A program made the position numbers and the translations under genes. The notes beneath the pieces were generated by a model. That model did no database searches and was not told the origin of the DNA. It worked only from the letters and a program-made list of their open reading frames with translations. From Candidatus Krumholzibacteriia bacterium (GTDB taxonomy: Bacteria; Krumholzibacteriota; Krumholzibacteriia; JAJRXK01), in assembly GCA_029932915.1 (NCBI GenBank), contig JAOZPE010000013.1:1-64000 (forward strand): a stretch of 64,000 nucleotides of DNA, in the 5' to 3' direction. Within the stretch, counting starts at the first letter, position 1; each line of letters begins with the position of its first letter. Shown here piece by piece: positions 36,446 through 46,775 of the stretch.

Positions 36446-39400
36446 GCTTCGCCGCCGCTGGAGCGTCATGGGCCGGGCGCAGGCGGGCGAAGTAGGTGCC
36501 CGAGGCCAGCGGTACTCCCCGATCGTCGCGTCCGTCGAAGCGCACTTCCTGGTCCCCTCTGCTGAGCGGGCCGTTCAAGAGGGTGCGCACCCGCCGGCCG
36601 TGCAGGTCGATGATATCGAGTTGGACCCACTGGTCCTGGGAGAGCGAGAAGGCCAGGGTCGTGCGGGGGTTGAAGGGATTGGGACAGGCCTTCACGCTCG
36701 ACAGTTGGAGGCCAGGCGCAACCGAAGGCGCCGCGGTGGTCACCCCCTCGTCACAGAACCAGCCGTCGACCCAGCCGTAGTTGGTGCCCTGGGCGGTGTG
36801 CAACCAGAAGGTCCCCAGCCGGGGACCGCCGTGCTGGGCAGCCAGGACCGGAGCGAGGTTGAGTTCGACGCCGTCGGGATTGAGCCGGCGCCGGGGATAG
36901 AAGACCCTGCCATTGCCTCCTCGCAGGTAGAATTGGTCGGGGTCTCCGGAGATCGTGCTCATCAGGTAGAAGTTGCCGGGGCCCTGGGCATCGACGATCA
37001 CCTGCTCGATGCTTCCATTGGTGGGGCGGGTTCGGATGGGGCCGGGCACTCCGGCCGAGACCAGACAGGTCTGCAGGACGGGCGCCGTGCGGTTCGTCGA
37101 GTTGTCGAGGACCCAGGCCACAAGCAGGTCTCCATTGCCGTCGTAGGCGACCGTGGGTGAATCGAGGAAGAGGCCGAAGGTGATCACCTGGGGCACATCC
37201 CAGCTTCCATTGCGGAAGTACTGCAGGCAGAGATCACTGACCCCGGGAATCCACGAGTTGCGCACGAAGACCATGGCCGCTCCGTCGTCGATGGCCGCAA
37301 GGTCGGGGTGATGGGCGTTGTCTCCGGAGGGAGGATCGAGACAGATGGCCGAGGACTCGGTCAGGTAGACGCTGCGCAGATGCGTCGCCCCGGGATTGCC
37401 GTCCTCGACCACGGCCAGGAATCCACCGTCATCGAGGGCGGTGATGACCGGCCACGAGAGTACGGGACTCGAGAAGCTGAACGAATAGGAAGCCCACGGG
37501 AGGAGACTTCCGTCGGCATCGAAGCCGCGGCAACGCAGATAGTCGCCGCTGGCGGCGTTCACGATGCAGGCCATCAGATCGTTGCCGCCAGTGTCCACGG
37601 TGTAGGTGAGTTGTGAGGCGGCCGTGTTCGTCAGCACTTCGAGTTGCCGTGACGAGATCCCACCGGGGCCACGGACATGGCGCTCGAAGGAGGAGACGTT
37701 GACGTTCTGGTTGTAGAAGAGCAGGGCGAAGCGGCAGTTCCCCTCTGGGTCGAAGGCCATCCTCCGTGGACTTCCCACGATGTCGATGCCATTGCCGTCG
37801 GTGATCGACTCCACCGTGTCGCAACTCGGCGGCATTCCCACCCCGAATGCGTTGGCGAGCTCGGCTCGATCGCTTCCATCGAGAGATGCGTGGAGATCCC
37901 AGGCCCCGATGGAGGCTCCCGAGAGATCGAACCATCCACCGACCAGGCCCGAGTTGAAGACGCCGAGTCCGCCCAGGGGAATCGAGTCCTCGTTGCGGCG
38001 CAGGCTGAACTGGTAGCTCGAGTCGAGGTAGTCACCGAACACCAGGACATAGGGCACTTCCGCGGGCTGGGCCGCATCGGGCGAGCATCCGAAGAGCAGC
38101 GGTCGAGGCGGCTGACCCTGAGGGTTCACGCCGAGGGCGTAGATGTCGTCCCTGGTGGGAGTGTCCGTCAGGTGGCGCCTCCATACGAAGTGGGCGCCTC
38201 CCTTGCGGTCGCCCACGACATGGATGTCATCGATCTCGTCGTTTCCAGTGGCGTCGAAGAGATGGGTATCGAGCCACAGCACGTTGGAGAAACCGTCGAA
38301 GCGAAGGCCGGCCAGGGATTCATCTCCCATGTTCCAATCGTGGAAGGCGACGATGCCCCCGCCGAATCCATCGACGTCGATCCGGGCTCCGTCGAACGAT
38401 TCATTGCTTCCTCCAGGGGTGGCGGCGGTGATGCCCGCGCTACCCCAGGGGAAGGTTCCATCGACATTGACGCGCTGGACATAGATGTCGACATCGGATT
38501 GGACGACGTACATTCCGCCGGCCCCGTCCCGGCAGATCCGGGGATCGGTGTCCACATCCCAGCCGCTGGGGCCCGCCATCTGGAGGACGATCCCATTGGC
38601 AGCCCAGGTCTCATTCCCTGCGGCATCGAGATGCTGACCGTAGGCGCGCTCACCACCGGAGGTCACGACATAGGCACCGCCGTTGGTGTCATCGACGATC
38701 TGCGCATGATAGGCATTGACGTGCCAGAAGCCGGGCTGTTGCCACACCATGTGACCGTCCGCTCCCCACAGGGCCGATCCGTTGCCGTCGACGCGCTGGG
38801 CACCGATCTCCTCGGAGAAGGTGCCGTAGTTCAGGTATTCATCCCTGTCGTAACGGTACCAGGCGAGGAGGACGCCGCCCTGGCCATCGCTTCGCATGTC
38901 GAACTCGCATCTCCAGACCTTGTCCTCGTAGAAGGAGTTGACGTCGGTGCTCCAGACCAGGCCACCGTCGGTGTCGTAGCGGGTGGCGATGAGGTGGGAA
39001 TGGCTCGATGGGGCATAGCCGACGGTGATGCCTACGCCGGCTTCGGGCACGAGCCGTACACCGGCGGTTCCCACATTGGGGCCCAGATCGGCGACATTCA
39101 CGCTCCAGGTGACCGTTCCGGAGGGATCGTAGTGGACGAGACGAAGCACGTTGACGCTGGAGTAGATGTCAGCGAGGGCGCAGTAGGCGCCGCCGTTTCC
39201 GTCGGATGAGACCGCGAGCGGTCTGGATTGGTACTCGGCGTTCCAGGTGAGGGGAACGGGGGTTCCCGTATCGCCCCACATCCTCGTTCCCGTCCGCGAC
39301 AGGCGCGAGACTCGGGCCCACAGTGGATCTGTGCCTCGGTCGAGATAGAAGACGAGGGTTCCTTCGACCCCATCGGAGGAGACGGCGAAGTCATGGATGT

Positions 39401-39572
39401 CGGTGGTCGAGGAGAAGACCTCGGTCCAGTTGCCATGGGACCAGGCGGCCATCGCCGGTCGGGCGACGAAAGAGAGAAGAATGCAGGAGAGAAAGCTCAG
39501 AAACAGTTCGGCGGCGGCCATGCCGAGGGGACGAACGCGGTGCCGCCGGAGGGGACGTGGATGCTGGGACAT
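36429..39572 (-). CDS. large exported protein with FlgD-like C-terminal sorting domain (paralog 2)
   Basis: Signal sequence; mature start AAWSHGNWTEVFSSTTDIHDFAVSSDG; C-term FNPRTTLAFSLSQDQWVQLDIIDLHGRRVRTLLNGPLSRGDQEVRFDGRDDRGVPLASGTYFARLRP. Confidence 0.8.
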   Translation of the reverse strand: MSQHPRPLRRHRVRPLGMAAAELFLSFLSCILLSFVARPAMAAWSHGNWTEVFSSTTDIHDFAVSSDGVEGTLVFYLDRGTDPLWARVSRLSRTGTRMWGDTGTPVPLTWNAEYQSRPLAVSSDGNGGAYCALADIYSSVNVLRLVHYDPSGTVTWSVNVADLGPNVGTAGVRLVPEAGVGITVGYAPSSHSHLIATRYDTDGGLVWSTDVNSFYEDKVWRCEFDMRSDGQGGVLLAWYRYDRDEYLNYGTFSEEIGAQRVDGNGSALWGADGHMVWQQPGFWHVNAYHAQIVDDTNGGAYVVTSGGERAYGQHLDAAGNETWAANGIVLQMAGPSGWDVDTDPRICRDGAGGMYVVQSDVDIYVQRVNVDGTFPWGSAGITAATPGGSNESFDGARIDVDGFGGGIVAFHDWNMGDESLAGLRFDGFSNVLWLDTHLFDATGNDEIDDIHVVGDRKGGAHFVWRRHLTDTPTRDDIYALGVNPQGQPPRPLLFGCSPDAAQPAEVPYVLVFGDYLDSSYQFSLRRNEDSIPLGGLGVFNSGLVGGWFDLSGASIGAWDLHASLDGSDRAELANAFGVGMPPSCDTVESITDGNGIDIVGSPRRMAFDPEGNCRFALLFYNQNVNVSSFERHVRGPGGISSRQLEVLTNTAASQLTYTVDTGGNDLMACIVNAASGDYLRCRGFDADGSLLPWASYSFSFSSPVLSWPVITALDDGGFLAVVEDGNPGATHLRSVYLTESSAICLDPPSGDNAHHPDLAAIDDGAAMVFVRNSWIPGVSDLCLQYFRNGSWDVPQVITFGLFLDSPTVAYDGNGDLLVAWVLDNSTNRTAPVLQTCLVSAGVPGPIRTRPTNGSIEQVIVDAQGPGNFYLMSTISGDPDQFYLRGGNGRVFYPRRRLNPDGVELNLAPVLAAQHGGPRLGTFWLHTAQGTNYGWVDGWFCDEGVTTAAPSVAPGLQLSSVKACPNPFNPRTTLAFSLSQDQWVQLDIIDLHGRRVRTLLNGPLSRGDQEVRFDGRDDRGVPLASGTYFARLRPAHDAPAAAKLTLLK

Positions 39573-39763
39573 CGGACACCTCCACGGAAGATCAGGGCTC
39601 TATTCGGAGAACACGCGAGCGGGGCCGGACGGCAAGGCGGGAGTCCGGCTTCTGCGTCGATCCGGACCCAGGATTCAGGCGTGGAATCGGTGGAATGTCC
39701 CATGAAGCATCGGATTCGGCGGTTTGTCCCGGTTCAGGCCTGGTGGGGAGAGGAGGGGGAATG

Positions 39764-39797
39764 GGCGCAGCGCATCTCCAGGGAAATGCGCCGCGCC
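39764..39797 (-). terminator. strong hairpin between the two tandem paralogs (terminator-like, no U-run)
   Basis: ggcgcagcgcat...atgcgccgcgcc, 11 of 12 pairs, ~75 nt after the stop at 39870. Confidence 0.4.
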
Positions 39798-39869
39798 CCG
39801 GCCGCGGGAGAATGCTCGAGTCTCAGCATCGTACTCCCCATCCTCCCGCGGTCATGCGGCGCCGCCGGA

Positions 39870-42800
39870 CTATTTCAACAGGGTGAGCTTGGCCGTGGCC
39901 GGAGCGTCACGGGCCGGCCGCAGGCGCGCGAAGTAGGTGCCCGAGGCCAGTGGCACTCCCTGATCGTCGCGGCCATCGAACTGCACTTCCTGGTCACCTT
40001 CGGTGAGCGGACCGTTCAGGAGGCTGCGGACCCGCCGGCCGTGCAGGTCGATGACATCGAGTTGGACCCACTGGTCCTGCGAGAGCGAGAAGGCCACCGT
40101 CGTCCGCGGATTGAAGGGATTGGGATAGGCCTTCACAGAGACGGACAGGAGGCTGGGCGTGAGCTCTGGCGCACCGGTGGTCACCCCTTCGCTGCAGAAC
40201 CATCCCATCAGGGCATTGCCCGCGTCGGGAACGTTGTAGCTCTGCCACATGGCCGCTATCCGCGCTCCTCCGTGCTGGGCCGCGAACAGCGGCCAGTCGC
40301 TGTCGTCGTCGGCGTTCAGCCGCAGCTTGGGATAGAAGACCTCGCCGTTTCCTCCCCGCAGGAAGAACTGCATCGGCTGGCTGGTCTCCTGGGTGAGCAG
40401 GTAGAAGTTGCCCGGTCCCTGCGCGTCGGCCTGCACGCGCAGGATGCTGCCCTCAGTGGCCCGGCTGCGGATGGGACCGAGTGTGCCGTTGGTGACCAGG
40501 CAGGTCTGCAGGATGGGCGCCGATCCGTTGCCCGAGTTGTCCAGGATCCAGGCCAACAGCAGGCCACCGTCCGAATCACAGCTCACCGTCGGTGACTTCA
40601 GCTCGAAGGCGAAGGTCACCACCTGTGTGCTTTCCCAGGCGCCGTTGCGGTAGTACTGGAGGTTGAGATCAGTGACCCCGGGGATCCAGGAGTTGGTGAG
40701 GTAGACCATGGCCAGACCGTCCGGCAGGACCGCCAGATCGGGAGCATGGGCGTTGGTGGCGGTGAGGGGAAAGGAGAGGTCGGAACCGTACTCATCGATC
40801 ACGAGGTGATCGAGGCCCATGGATCCGGGGGTTCCCTGTTCGCAGACGAGGTGGACCTTGCCGTCGGTGGCGACGACCATGACCGGATTCTGCACGTCCG
40901 GGGTGAGGGAATGTTCAACACGAGCTGACGAGATCTCCGTGCCGTCCTCGTAGTACGCGTCGTAGACCAGGTAGTCGATGTCGTTGACGTGGTCCACGTA
41001 GGCGATGAGGTTGTGGTCGTTGGGATCGACGGTGAAGGCCAGATCATTCACCGTGTTTCCAGGGATCCCGCAGAGATAGGTGAAAGTGGTCGGTGAGTTC
41101 AGGTCGTTGCTGCCGACGTAGATGACCGATTCGTCCGCCTGGAGATCATAGTTGAGAACCCCGAAGCGGCAGTCTCCATTGGAGTCGAAGTCCATCTTCC
41201 GCCGGGTTCCGGAATTCTCGGCGGTCACATAGGAAGCGATCAGCTCTTCGCTGTCGCAACTCGGCGGCATTCCCACCCCGAAGGCGTTGGGCAGGGTCGA
41301 GTGGTCGTTTCCGTCGAGGGTGGCGTAGAGGTCGTAGGCACCGATCGGAGAATGGGCGAAGTCGTACCAGCCGCCGATCAGGTCGGAGCTGACCACTCCG
41401 ATGCCGGTCATGTGCACGGTCTTGTTACCCTTGCGCAGGTTGTAGTCATAGGTTTCATCGAGGTACTCGCCGAAGAGCCATACGGGAAGGACCTGGCCGG
41501 GCTCGGCCGCGTCCGGGGAGAAGCCGTAGAGTACCGGCTCGGGCAGCTGGCCCTGGGGATTCACCCCGAGCGCGTAGATGTCGTCCTTCTCCGGTTCGTC
41601 GCTCACATGGCGCTTCCACACATAGTGGGCGCCGCCCCGCATGTCCGAGACCACGTGGAGTTCCTGGATCTCGTCGTTGCCGGCGGCATCGAAGAGCTGC
41701 TTGTCGTTCCACAGGACCGTGCCGAAACCATCGAAGCGCAGTCCTCCGAGCGATCTGGCGCCGTCATCCCACCGGAGCCATCCGACGACGGCGCCGCCGA
41801 AGCCGTCTTCGGCGATACACCCCGAGCTGAAACTCTCGGTCGGTGAGGATGTGGCCGCGGCGATGATGCCGTTGCTTCCCCACTGGGAGCTTCCGTTGAT
41901 GTCGATCCGCTGGGCGTAGATATCGCCGTAGTTCTGGATGAGGTACAGGCCGCCCGCCCCGTCCCGGCAGATCCGGGGGTAAGTGTCGATGTCCCAGCCG
42001 GCACCGGAGGTCTCCTGCAGCACGACGCCACCGGCGGCCCAGGTCTCGTTTCCCGCGGCGTCCAGGTGCTGGCCATAGGTCTTGGCATCGGCGGAGGTGA
42101 CCACGTAGGCCCCGCCCGCCGCGTCGGCGATGACATGCGCGTGGTAGAAGTGCAGGGCCGGGAAACCGGGCTCCTCCCACACCAGATGGCCGTCGCTTCC
42201 CCACAGGACGTTTCCCGCGCTGTCGATCTTCTGGACTCCGATCTGCTCGAAGTACACGCCATCCTGCTCATAGGCATCGGGATCGTAGCGATACCAGGCG
42301 AAGAGGACGCCGCCCTGGCCGTCGCGCTGCATGTCGAAATCGGTGGTACTCCCGGCGGCGGTGCTCACCTGGATGTTGTGCACGTAGTGCTCGGTGACGC
42401 TGGCAGACCACAGGAGGTTTCCGTCGGGGTCGTAGCGGGTGGCGGTCAGGGTGTAGATCGACGCGGCATAGCCGACGGTGACCCCGATGCCCGGTTCGTA
42501 TACGAGCTGGACACCGGCCGTGCCCGGGTTCTGGCCTACGTATCCGAAGTCCTTCGCCCACAGCATGGTTCCACTCGCGTCGAAGCGTCCCAGGCGGAAA
42601 TAGGCCTCCAGGTCGTGCCACTCCGACCAGACGCAATAGGCTCCCCCGTTGCCGTCCGGTGCGATGGCGATGGGGTAGACCTGGTTCGTGCTGTTGATGT
42701 TGAAGGGAATGAGGCTTCCCTCGTCTCCCCACAGCTCCGATCCGGTGCGCGAAAGGCGGGAGATCAGCGAGCGGGTGGGCATGAGCTCCCGGTTCTGGTA

Positions 42801-43007
42801 CATGACCAGGGTTCCCTCCCCACCATCGGAGGAGACCGCGAAGTCGTGGATCGTGGTCGTCGAGGTGAAGACCTCGGTCCAGTTGCCGTGGGACCAGGCC
42901 GCCTGGGCCGTGCCGGCCCCCGTGGTGACGAGGGTGAGGAAGAGGAATGTGGCGAGGACGGCGACAGAGCGGCCACCGGAAGGGAATGGATGTCGACGCT
43001 GAGACAT
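39870..43007 (-). CDS. large exported protein with FlgD-like C-terminal sorting domain (paralog 1)
   Basis: AAWSHGNWTEVFTSTTTIHDFAVSSDG; C-term nearly identical to neighbouring paralog. Confidence 0.8.
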   Translation of the reverse strand: MSQRRHPFPSGGRSVAVLATFLFLTLVTTGAGTAQAAWSHGNWTEVFTSTTTIHDFAVSSDGGEGTLVMYQNRELMPTRSLISRLSRTGSELWGDEGSLIPFNINSTNQVYPIAIAPDGNGGAYCVWSEWHDLEAYFRLGRFDASGTMLWAKDFGYVGQNPGTAGVQLVYEPGIGVTVGYAASIYTLTATRYDPDGNLLWSASVTEHYVHNIQVSTAAGSTTDFDMQRDGQGGVLFAWYRYDPDAYEQDGVYFEQIGVQKIDSAGNVLWGSDGHLVWEEPGFPALHFYHAHVIADAAGGAYVVTSADAKTYGQHLDAAGNETWAAGGVVLQETSGAGWDIDTYPRICRDGAGGLYLIQNYGDIYAQRIDINGSSQWGSNGIIAAATSSPTESFSSGCIAEDGFGGAVVGWLRWDDGARSLGGLRFDGFGTVLWNDKQLFDAAGNDEIQELHVVSDMRGGAHYVWKRHVSDEPEKDDIYALGVNPQGQLPEPVLYGFSPDAAEPGQVLPVWLFGEYLDETYDYNLRKGNKTVHMTGIGVVSSDLIGGWYDFAHSPIGAYDLYATLDGNDHSTLPNAFGVGMPPSCDSEELIASYVTAENSGTRRKMDFDSNGDCRFGVLNYDLQADESVIYVGSNDLNSPTTFTYLCGIPGNTVNDLAFTVDPNDHNLIAYVDHVNDIDYLVYDAYYEDGTEISSARVEHSLTPDVQNPVMVVATDGKVHLVCEQGTPGSMGLDHLVIDEYGSDLSFPLTATNAHAPDLAVLPDGLAMVYLTNSWIPGVTDLNLQYYRNGAWESTQVVTFAFELKSPTVSCDSDGGLLLAWILDNSGNGSAPILQTCLVTNGTLGPIRSRATEGSILRVQADAQGPGNFYLLTQETSQPMQFFLRGGNGEVFYPKLRLNADDDSDWPLFAAQHGGARIAAMWQSYNVPDAGNALMGWFCSEGVTTGAPELTPSLLSVSVKAYPNPFNPRTTVAFSLSQDQWVQLDVIDLHGRRVRSLLNGPLTEGDQEVQFDGRDDQGVPLASGTYFARLRPARDAPATAKLTLLK

Positions 43008-43333
43008 GGGCACCTCCGTGCGGAAGTAGGAGTACGGAGGTGGAACACCCGGCCCGGGCCGATTGGCAAGAAGTTGATCGACAGAGATGTCCCCAGGGCC
43101 AACGATCACCCGTCCAATCCCGCCAAGTCCACCGATGGAAAGAACTTGGCCGGACCTTTCCTGCTGCCCTTCCGGCCTGCCTCGCTTATACTTCACCTTC
43201 CCGGTGCCGCGGCGGGCAGGAGCTGTCGGCACCTGCCCCGCCGGGCCGGGAGCGGGACCCGCGGTGGCCCGGAGCGATCGGGAGACGCCTTTCCCGCCGG
43301 CCGGGACCGGCAGTGAAGAAGAGGAAGAACCAT

Positions 43334-44593
43334 ATGGGTTGGCAGCGGCGGTCACGGATCGTGGCTCTGGTCCTGGCCGGCGGCCAGGGACAGCGCCTGC
43401 GCCCTCTCACCGAACTGCGATCGAAGCCCGCCGTGCCCTTCGGGGGCAAGTGGCGCATCATCGACTTCGTCATGAGCAATCTGGTGAACTCGGGGATCCA
43501 CGGGATCTACGTGCTCACCCAGTACAAGGCCCAGTCGCTGCTCGAACATCTGCAGGAGACCTGGGTGCGCTCCTTCGGACCCAACAGTTTCATCACCGCG
43601 GTGCCGGCCCAGATGCAGTCGGGCCAATCGTGGTATCAGGGGACCGCCGACGCCATCCATCAGAACCTGCGTCTGCTGGACCGCTCGCGGCCCCACCTGG
43701 TGGCGGTCTTCGGCGGCGACCACGTCTACAAGATGAATGTCCGCCAGATGGTCGACTATCATCGCGAGTGCGGGGCGGTGGCCACGGTGGCCTGCATGCC
43801 GGTGCCGAGCGAAGAAGCCAGCGACTTCGGGGTGGTCAAGATCGACGGCCACCGGCGCATCGTCGAGTTCCAGGAGAAACCCGAGCATCCGGCGGAGATT
43901 CCCGGCCGTCCCGGCTGGAGTCTCATCTCCATGGGCAACTACATCTTCAACACCTCGACCCTCGTGGATTTCCTCGAGGAAGACGCGGCCGATCCCCACT
44001 CGGTCCACGACTTCGGCAAGTCCATCCTGCCCAAACTCATCGAGGTGATGCCGGTCTACGCCTACGACTTCCACCGCAATCGCATTCCCCTGGAGAGTGC
44101 GGAGGAGTCGGCCTACTGGCGGGACATCGGAACCCTGGACGCCTACTACGAAGCCAACCTCGATCTGAAGAACGTCCAGCCCAAGCTGAACCTGTACAAC
44201 TGGGACTGGCCCATCCGCAGCGTCAGCTACAGCGATCCACCGGTGAAGTTCGTCTTCGATGACGGGCACCGCCGGGGCGAGGCCATCCAGTCGACGGTCG
44301 CCGGCGGTTGCATCATCGCCGGTGGCTACGTGAAGGATTCGGTCCTCGGACGCAACATCCTCATCGATCAGGGTGCGGTCGTGGAGAACTCCGTCGTTCT
44401 GGACAACTGTTGGATCGGACGGGGTGCCCAGGTGCGCAACGCCATCATCGACAAGAACAACCACATCGCTCCGGGCGATCGCATCGGCTACGACGCAGCA
44501 CGTGATGCCGAACGTTTCCATATCTCCCCCGGAGGAATCGTCGTCGTCTCACGGGGGAAGGATTCACCGGAAAGCCGAGCCCGTGATGTCTGA
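43334..44593 (+). CDS. glgC: glucose-1-phosphate adenylyltransferase
   Basis: IVALVLAGGQGQRLRPLTELRSKPAVPFGGKWRIIDFVMSNLVNSGI...GTADAIHQN...SLISMGNYIFN. Confidence 0.94.
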   Translation: MGWQRRSRIVALVLAGGQGQRLRPLTELRSKPAVPFGGKWRIIDFVMSNLVNSGIHGIYVLTQYKAQSLLEHLQETWVRSFGPNSFITAVPAQMQSGQSWYQGTADAIHQNLRLLDRSRPHLVAVFGGDHVYKMNVRQMVDYHRECGAVATVACMPVPSEEASDFGVVKIDGHRRIVEFQEKPEHPAEIPGRPGWSLISMGNYIFNTSTLVDFLEEDAADPHSVHDFGKSILPKLIEVMPVYAYDFHRNRIPLESAEESAYWRDIGTLDAYYEANLDLKNVQPKLNLYNWDWPIRSVSYSDPPVKFVFDDGHRRGEAIQSTVAGGCIIAGGYVKDSVLGRNILIDQGAVVENSVVLDNCWIGRGAQVRNAIIDKNNHIAPGDRIGYDAARDAERFHISPGGIVVVSRGKDSPESRARDV

Positions 44594-46775
44594 GTTCCCA
44601 AGCGGTATCCCCTCTGCATCGAACGACAACGCCGGGGAGGGTTCGCATCCGACGGCGGCCAGTGAACTGGCGATCGTCCTGCACTTCCATCAGCCGGTGG
44701 GCAACTTCGGGCATGTCTTCGAGAAGGTCGCCGACGAGTGCTATGCACCTCTGCTGGAGATGCTCTTCGCGTTCCCCGAGCTGAAGACCCATCTGCACTT
44801 CAACGCCATCCTCCTCGAATGGTTCGACCACCACCGGCCCGAATTGTTGCGTCACATCGAGAGGATGGTGCGGAGGGGCAGCACGGAACTGCTCACCGGA
44901 GGGCTGTACGAACCCATCCTGGCCGTGCTTCCCGAGGAGGACGCGATCGGTCAGGTCCGGGCGTTGAGCATCGAACTCGAACACCGTTTCGGCCAGTACC
45001 CCAGCGGCGCGTGGTTGACCGAACGAGTGTGGGAACCGCGCATGCCCAACCCCCTGTCCCGGGCCGGGGTGAGCTACGTGGTCCTGGACGACGCCATCTT
45101 CAAGTGGGCCGGTCTCGATGAGCACCAGCTCCACGGCTACTACGTGAGCGACGACAACGGCCGGCCGCTGGCGCTCTTTCCCGGTGCGAAATCGCTGCGC
45201 TACAACATCCCCTTCCGTCCGGCCGAGAAGACCCTGGAGCTTCTCCACGGTCTGCCGTCCAACCCCGAACGCCCGCCCCTGATGGTCTATGCCGACGACG
45301 CCGAGAAGTTCGGGGAATGGCCTGGTACCTACGAGTGGGTCTACACCAAGGGATGGCTACGCGACTTCCTGGAGAAGCTGCGGGACGACGAAGCGGTGGC
45401 GACGGTCCATCTGAGTGATCGCCTGAAGCGCTTCCCACCCCTGGGCCGGGTCTACCCGCCCACTGCGAGTTATCCGGAGATGACCGTGTGGGCTCTGCCC
45501 ACGCCGGCACGGGCTCGTATGGAGCGTCTGATGAAGGGCCTGGCCGAGGACGATCCCGAGGATCTGCTGCCCCTGATGCGCGGCGGCCATTGGAGGGGTT
45601 TCCTGGCCAAGTATCCCGAGGCGAACCGTCTGCACAAGAGGATGCTCCGGGTGAGCCGCAGGCATCAGGCGCTGGAGGCGGCCGGTACCGACGACGAACG
45701 CCTGGGCCGCGCCCTGCGCGATCTCTACCGGGGCCAATGCAATGACGCCTACTGGCACGGGGTCTTCGGCGGGGTCTACCTGCCGCATCTACGGCGATCG
45801 GTCGAGAGCTTCCTCATTCGCGCCGAGCGCGCGCTCGATCACCTCGAGAAGGGATATTTCGACTGGGTGGAGGCCCGCCCCGCCGACTTCGACGCCGATG
45901 GGGTCGATGAGGTGGAGATGGCCAATCCGCACACCCGGGTGGTGATCGACCGCAAGGGCGGCCGCCTGCTCGCGTGGGACCTGAACGCCGCCTGCGACAA
46001 CTGGGTGACGGTGATGCAGCGCCACGAGGAACCCTTCCACACCGACCTGCTGGCGGGAAGGGTTCAATATGTCGACGAGAACGGCCTGCCCCTGGAACGC
46101 GATGGAGACGGCGAGGAGATCGCCACCATCCACGGGGCCATCCGGGTGAAACCGGGTGTGACGCCCGCCGATCTGGCGGTCGATCGGCACGAGCGGGTGG
46201 CCGCGATCGGCTGGTCTGCTCCCGAACTGCTGGAGCTGGACGATCCCCGGGGCATCGAGGAACTCGCGCGTCCCCTGTCGGGTATGTGGGATGTCGATGT
46301 GATCGACGAGAAGGGGATGACCAGGATGTCCACCGAGCAGGAGGGCTTACGACTGCGGCAGGCGTATCGGCTGTCCACGGATGGGGCCTCGCTCACCGTC
46401 GAAGTGGAGATCGAACCTGCCGAGGGCCCCCGACGTTTCCTGAGCGAGTGGAATCTCCTGATGGGGTGGACCGGGGACGACCTGGAGATCGAGGAGGGCG
46501 GGGAATTCATCCTGCGGCCGCAGGGAAGCCTCGAGAACTGTCACGCTCTCCGTTTCCGCGGTGGGGGAGACCGGACCCTTTCGGTGACGATCGATCCTCC
46601 TGCGCATGTCCACTGGGCTCCGGTCCACACCGTGTCGTCCTCGGAGGCGGGACTGGAGAAGATCGGCCAGGGAAGTTGCATCCTCTTCGATTGGCTCATC
46701 GACACGCCCCGCGATCTGCGACTGGTCCTGGAACCATCCGCTCCCGATCTGAAGGATGAGGCGATCGATGGCTGA
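44586..46775 (+). CDS. GH57 4-alpha-glucanotransferase / alpha-amylase-like protein
   Basis: LAIVLHFHQPVGNFGHVFEKVADECYAPLLEML; catalytic region LLTGGLYEPILAVLPEEDAIGQVRAL; C-terminal DUF1926-like region. Confidence 0.88.
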   Translation: MSEFPSGIPSASNDNAGEGSHPTAASELAIVLHFHQPVGNFGHVFEKVADECYAPLLEMLFAFPELKTHLHFNAILLEWFDHHRPELLRHIERMVRRGSTELLTGGLYEPILAVLPEEDAIGQVRALSIELEHRFGQYPSGAWLTERVWEPRMPNPLSRAGVSYVVLDDAIFKWAGLDEHQLHGYYVSDDNGRPLALFPGAKSLRYNIPFRPAEKTLELLHGLPSNPERPPLMVYADDAEKFGEWPGTYEWVYTKGWLRDFLEKLRDDEAVATVHLSDRLKRFPPLGRVYPPTASYPEMTVWALPTPARARMERLMKGLAEDDPEDLLPLMRGGHWRGFLAKYPEANRLHKRMLRVSRRHQALEAAGTDDERLGRALRDLYRGQCNDAYWHGVFGGVYLPHLRRSVESFLIRAERALDHLEKGYFDWVEARPADFDADGVDEVEMANPHTRVVIDRKGGRLLAWDLNAACDNWVTVMQRHEEPFHTDLLAGRVQYVDENGLPLERDGDGEEIATIHGAIRVKPGVTPADLAVDRHERVAAIGWSAPELLELDDPRGIEELARPLSGMWDVDVIDEKGMTRMSTEQEGLRLRQAYRLSTDGASLTVEVEIEPAEGPRRFLSEWNLLMGWTGDDLEIEEGGEFILRPQGSLENCHALRFRGGGDRTLSVTIDPPAHVHWAPVHTVSSSEAGLEKIGQGSCILFDWLIDTPRDLRLVLEPSAPDLKDEAIDG

